A stretch of DNA of 8,230 bases from Candidatus Alistipes excrementipullorum (lineage in GTDB: Bacteria; Bacteroidota; Bacteroidia; Bacteroidales; Rikenellaceae). The stretch lies in contig DXGW01000111.1 of the NCBI GenBank assembly GCA_019113665.1, positions 1 to 8,230 on the forward strand. Direction: 5' to 3'. This document shows, one piece after another, positions 5,138 through 8,230 of the stretch. The notes below the pieces were generated by a model. It made no database searches, had not been told where the DNA came from, and saw only the letters and a program-made list of their open reading frames with translations. Each line of letters starts with the position of its first letter. Position 1 is the stretch's first letter. The position numbers and the translations under genes are program-made.

Positions 5138-8098
5138 TTACATGGCGGTGTCGATATAGTCACCTACCTGCTTGTAGATATACGATGCCATCACTTCGAA
5201 TCCGGCCTCGTTGGGGTGGCAACCCGTCTCCTTCGGAATTACCGATGTTCCATGGAACTGCTCGATATCCTGGAAGTCCACGCACTTGTATCCGTAGAGC
5301 GAGCCGTAGTGATCGGCTATCTTGTGGATAGTTTGACGTGCACCTGCGGGCAGCCAGTCGCCGATGAGCATTACGACCTTGGCATCGGGATACTGCTGGC
5401 GTATGAGCGATATGAGCTTGATGTATGCGTTGATGAAGCATGTGTCGTCCAGAGCCTCGATCTCGCTGCGGCTCTTCGCTGCCTCGGCCTTGGCAAAGCA
5501 TTCGGCGAATACGTTGTCATCGGGGCAAACGCCGCCGTCGATTGCAAAGTTGGGATAGAGGCTGACCTCTCCACGTCCTGAAACGTCATTGGTTCCTCCG
5601 TGTATCAGTATTACGTCGGGGTTACCCATGCCCTTGTCTATGAAACGGGCGCAGAAGTCGTGACCGTACCAGTGCTCGCCGGCATACTGCGTGTTGGTGC
5701 AGCGTGTTACCAGCGTACCGGTCCATGCTATGTTCATGTCGAGTTTGGCGTTGCTCATGTAGTTGTAGATGAGCTTGTACCAGTAGGTCTGGCTTGCCGA
5801 TATGACGGATCCGGTCGGGTAGAAGGTGTTGTAACCTGCAGGAAGATATCCGCTGAACGTGCTGATCGAGTCGCCGATAAGGCTTACTCGGGTCTTGTTC
5901 GAACTGCTTCCGAATGCGGGATCAGCGGGTACGCTCGACGGTATGGGATATCCGTCCGAATTTGCAACCCACGAACTTGCCTTCACTTCGGGCGCTGCGG
6001 TGGTATTGTAGGCGTCTGCTGCAGAATTGAGAGATGCGAGCAGTGTGCCGTCGGTCATGGCCTGATTCGAGATGGCTTCGCACTCGGTCTTGGTCGGGGT
6101 GCCGCTTATGTCCCTGCCGACTTTGCCGCTGTCGGAATAGTAGCAGTGGGTGTACGATACGTTGTTGGCCGAGCCGTACGATGCTCCGTACATTCCTCCG
6201 TACTGAATAATGTTTGAGTAGTCGGTGATAGGCAGGTTCTGGTCGTAGGATACGATGTCGGCCACTTCGAGGTTGGAGTAGCATGTGTCGAAGGCGACAT
6301 TGTATCTCACGTATCCTCCGAGACCTCCGAATCCGGCAGCCGTTGCCGTGGAGATGAACGATATGCCGTCGATGAGGCTCGCGCAGTTGGCGATGTGAAC
6401 ATCGCCCTTGTCCGTGTCGTGGCAGTATGCTGCTATTCCGGCTGCTATGGCATAGTTGTATGTGTTTTTGGATACGGCGGTCAGCCCTTCACCTTTGTAC
6501 AGACAGTTGGTGATATAGACATTGTCGCCTGCATTGGCAGTCTTGATGTATCCTACGATACCGCCGAGGGCAGCATTTGCCGTTACCTGGCAGTAGCATG
6601 CGCAGTTGTTGATATATACCGTTTTGCTGGTTTCGGTCGTATAGATGTATCCTACGATGCCTCCGGTTCCGAGATATTGGTAGCTTGTATTGTTTACGTG
6701 TCCCTTGACTTCGGCGTTGCTTGCTACGACGCAGTTTTCTACACGTCCGCCCTCTACCTTGCCTACGATACCGCCGTTAGATGCGTAATTGCATTTGATC
6801 GATCCTTCGACCTTGCAGTTCGTGATTTCCGATTCAAGGCGCATCAGCGAGGCTATTCCTCCGGCATGGTTCATCATGCAGGCTATTTCGGTACCTTCGG
6901 GTATCGAGCAGTTGTCGATCCTGGTACCTTCGGCTACGGCCACGATACCTCCGACGAACTGGTTCTTGCCGCTTACATATCCTTCGAACGAGCAGTTGGA
7001 GATGGTCGTTCCCATGGCATATGCTACCAGACCGCCGACCACCGAGCAGCTTCCGTTGCTTGCTCCGGTACTTACGAACATTGCCTTGGCTCCTGATATG
7101 ATTGTGCCGGAGACATTGCAGTTGTCGATTGTAGTGTCTGTGGCGCGGCCGGCGATTCCAGCCGTCATAAGCTGTGATTCCACTGTGACGGAAATCCTGA
7201 TGTTTTCAAAATCGAGGTTTTTGACAGTGGCTTTCTCGGTCGCGCTGAAGAAGCCTACGGGATCAGAACCAACGGGTGTGATTGTAAGGTTGCTGATCTT
7301 GTGGTTCTGACCGTCCAGTTTTCCCTTGAATGTCATTGCGGGTACGAATTCGACGTCTGTCATGTCGATATCTGTGCCTATGACATAGCATGCCTCGTTC
7401 ATCGGGGTCTCGGGCTCAATTTCGGGTGTAAGTTCGCCGTTGATGAACTGTACGAATTTTACCAGGTGCTGCGGTGTCGATAAAACGTATGGATCGTCTT
7501 CGGTACCTGTTCCGGCCGGGAACGGACGCGGGTCGTGTACCTTAACCTCGCACTCGGCAAATACGCCGTGTATCTTCTCCGTAGCTATGACCTTTGTGGT
7601 ACCTTCGCCGACACCGGTAACAACACCTTCTGCATCGACCGTAGCTATGGTCTCGTCCTCTGAGCTCCACTCGATGTCGCTTTCAACCCCCTGGGTCAAC
7701 AGTACGGTAAGCTCTTTGGTTTCGGCAACGTCTATCGTGATGGACGCCGGATCGATCTCGATCCTGATATTTGATACGATCACGGTGCAGGTTGCCGATT
7801 TCTTGAACTCAAGGCTTGTCGCCGTTATCTCGACGCGACCTTCCTTGATTCCCGTTACGACACCGGTTTCCGAAACGGTTGCAACCGTCTCGTCCGATGA
7901 AGTGTACACCAGCCCGATCTCGTCGAGTTCGAGCGATGCCTTGATTTCGAGTTGCAACTCTTCACCCGTTCTTACCTGAACGGTCTCTTTCGCAAATTCG
8001 AGGGTTTCCAGTACCGGCACCGGCTCCTCGGTTTTCGTGCACGAAAATGACAGCATTGCCGATATTAGGCATACTGTTGATAGCAGAAGTTTTCTCAT
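5138..8098 (-). CDS. Surface lipoprotein with two BIG2 domains, Cys-rich GLUG-like beta-helix and C-terminal SGNH/GDSL hydrolase domain
   Basis: This is a 986-residue protein. Residues 1-19 form a signal peptide with a hydrophobic core, ending in lipobox SFSC (C20, lipidated). The following TKTEE resembles the acidic/Lys lipoprotein export signal of Bacteroidota, so surface display is likely. BIG2 domains span about 29-109 and 112-188, with the diagnostic TVATVSETGVVTGIKEG and IATVDAEGVVTGVGEG. A linker containing GTGTEDDPYVLST precedes a GLUG-like repeat region (about 312-654). The SGNH domain (about 737-984) shows GDS (742-744, S744 nucleophile), WTGTLVT with G794 (block II), GGTND (834-838, N837) and CHPNEAG with H961. 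The Asp expected at H-3 is Thr958. The role is inferred to be esterase or deacetylase activity on a glycan, held out from the surface by the repeats; the substrate is unknown. The start ATG (8096-8098) directly gives MRKLLLSTVCLI. No TAnnTTTG box is seen in the 132 bp upstream. It stands alone, convergent to tsaB, with no SusC/SusD neighbour visible. Confidence 0.88.
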   Translation of the reverse strand: MRKLLLSTVCLISAMLSFSCTKTEEPVPVLETLEFAKETVQVRTGEELQLEIKASLELDEIGLVYTSSDETVATVSETGVVTGIKEGRVEITATSLEFKKSATCTVIVSNIRIEIDPASITIDVAETKELTVLLTQGVESDIEWSSEDETIATVDAEGVVTGVGEGTTKVIATEKIHGVFAECEVKVHDPRPFPAGTGTEDDPYVLSTPQHLVKFVQFINGELTPEIEPETPMNEACYVIGTDIDMTDVEFVPAMTFKGKLDGQNHKISNLTITPVGSDPVGFFSATEKATVKNLDFENIRISVTVESQLMTAGIAGRATDTTIDNCNVSGTIISGAKAMFVSTGASNGSCSVVGGLVAYAMGTTISNCSFEGYVSGKNQFVGGIVAVAEGTRIDNCSIPEGTEIACMMNHAGGIASLMRLESEITNCKVEGSIKCNYASNGGIVGKVEGGRVENCVVASNAEVKGHVNNTSYQYLGTGGIVGYIYTTETSKTVYINNCACYCQVTANAALGGIVGYIKTANAGDNVYITNCLYKGEGLTAVSKNTYNYAIAAGIAAYCHDTDKGDVHIANCASLIDGISFISTATAAGFGGLGGYVRYNVAFDTCYSNLEVADIVSYDQNLPITDYSNIIQYGGMYGASYGSANNVSYTHCYYSDSGKVGRDISGTPTKTECEAISNQAMTDGTLLASLNSAADAYNTTAAPEVKASSWVANSDGYPIPSSVPADPAFGSSSNKTRVSLIGDSISTFSGYLPAGYNTFYPTGSVISASQTYWYKLIYNYMSNAKLDMNIAWTGTLVTRCTNTQYAGEHWYGHDFCARFIDKGMGNPDVILIHGGTNDVSGRGEVSLYPNFAIDGGVCPDDNVFAECFAKAEAAKSRSEIEALDDTCFINAYIKLISLIRQQYPDAKVVMLIGDWLPAGARQTIHKIADHYGSLYGYKCVDFQDIEQFHGTSVIPKETGCHPNEAGFEVMASYIYKQVGDYIDTAM
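6137..7165 (-). repeat. GLUG-like degenerate protein repeats in the lipoprotein gene
   Basis: Residues about 312-654 repeat the pattern GGI(V/A)(G/A), then a variable stretch, then (V/I)xNC. Glycine-rich turns include GGLVAY (355-360), GGIVAV (383-388), GGIASL (413-418), GGIVGK (442-447), GGIVGY (479-484), GGIVGY (512-517), AGIAAY (553-558) and GGLGGY (591-596). The Cys that ends each unit falls at 327, 369, 397, 428, 456, 499, 532, 572, 606 and 652, so units are 28-46 residues long. The pattern fits GLUG-type right-handed beta-helix rungs. The repeats are diverged at the DNA level and no exact tandem copies are evident. Confidence 0.75.
7535..8014 (-). repeat. Tandem pair of BIG2 (bacterial Ig-like) domains in the lipoprotein gene
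   Basis: Residues 29-109 and 112-188 are two diverged copies of one Ig-like unit. Each has S(S/E)DETxATV, an acidic residue, GVVTG, and a short xEG turn before the last strands. Such domains usually act as spacers or adhesion modules on surface proteins. The first copy follows the lipidated Cys almost directly, so they probably form a stalk for the distal domains. Confidence 0.85.
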
Positions 8099-8230
8099 GA
8101 GAATGGTTTAAGATTTAGGTTGTTGTAATATAAGTGCTTAAATTGATGGTTCGTTATGCGGGACGAGGCCTTCCGGCCGGATTGCAGGATCGGATTTTCA
8201 TGCTTGGGGGAGTATGATGTTTGCTTTTTG

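Noticed and set aside
5600..7096. Plus-strand open frames of 205 and 233 codons (5600-6217 and 6395-7096) opposite the lipoprotein gene
   Set aside because: Their composition (many Tyr, Val, Cys, Gly) mirrors the complement of the repeat region, and the minus-strand frame has a clear signal peptide and domains.
8167..8181. GGCC-TTCC-GGCC hairpin and TCCGGCCGGA palindrome upstream of the lipoprotein gene; it shares CGGCCGGAA with 3839-3847 upstream of smpB
   Set aside because: The sequence is short, and a 9-base match between two GC-rich promoter regions may be chance. There is no T-run for a terminator and no conservation evidence for an operator.
8099..8230. Promoter for the lipoprotein gene
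   Set aside because: I searched the minus strand for TAnnTTTG and a TTG at -33 and found no acceptable match. The region is A/T-rich near the start codon but no box can be called.
1..8230. CRISPR array, insertion sequence, toxin-antitoxin pair, phage or defence module
   Set aside because: There are no regularly spaced direct repeats, no transposase or recombinase, and no small paired toxin-like genes. All substantial coding sequence is accounted for by five genes.

Overview
The window looks like a chromosomal segment from a member of the Bacteroidota, most likely order Bacteroidales. The evidence is promoter boxes matching the phylum's -7 consensus TAnnTTTG at uvrB, dnaG and smpB, weak or absent Shine-Dalgarno sequences, Bacteroidales-like DnaG and UvrB N-termini, and a SpII lipoprotein with BIG2/GLUG-type repeats. 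The moderately high GC would suit a Rikenellaceae/Alistipes-like genome, but that rank is an inference.

Layout. Positions 1-1563 (minus) hold the first 521 codons of uvrB; its 3' end lies outside the window. A 108-bp divergent spacer (1564-1671) carries one promoter box for each direction, both almost touching the start codons. dnaG (1672-3648, plus) follows. The 261-bp dnaG-smpB spacer contains a long-range inverted repeat enclosing three hairpins (3660-3778), and then the smpB promoter. smpB (3910-4371) and tsaB (4373-5077) form a tight operon with a one-base gap. A strong bidirectional terminator (5091-5126) separates tsaB from a convergent gene on the minus strand (5138-8098). That gene encodes a 986-residue lipoprotein with two BIG2 domains, a Cys-rich GLUG-like beta-helix and a C-terminal SGNH/GDSL hydrolase domain. 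The last 132 bp (8099-8230) are its upstream region, in which I see no consensus promoter.

How the genes relate. uvrB (excision repair), dnaG (replication priming), smpB (trans-translation ribosome rescue) and tsaB (t6A tRNA modification) are core information-processing genes that share a neighbourhood rather than one pathway. The lipoprotein is accessory and probably acts at the cell surface on glycans or another esterified substrate.

I do not see a complete new defence or mobile system. The least explained items are the structured element between dnaG and smpB, the nearly leaderless divergent promoters of uvrB and dnaG, and the lipoprotein, whose hydrolase lacks the usual Asp of the DxxH motif. 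Long open frames antisense to uvrB, dnaG and the lipoprotein gene are judged to be shadows.
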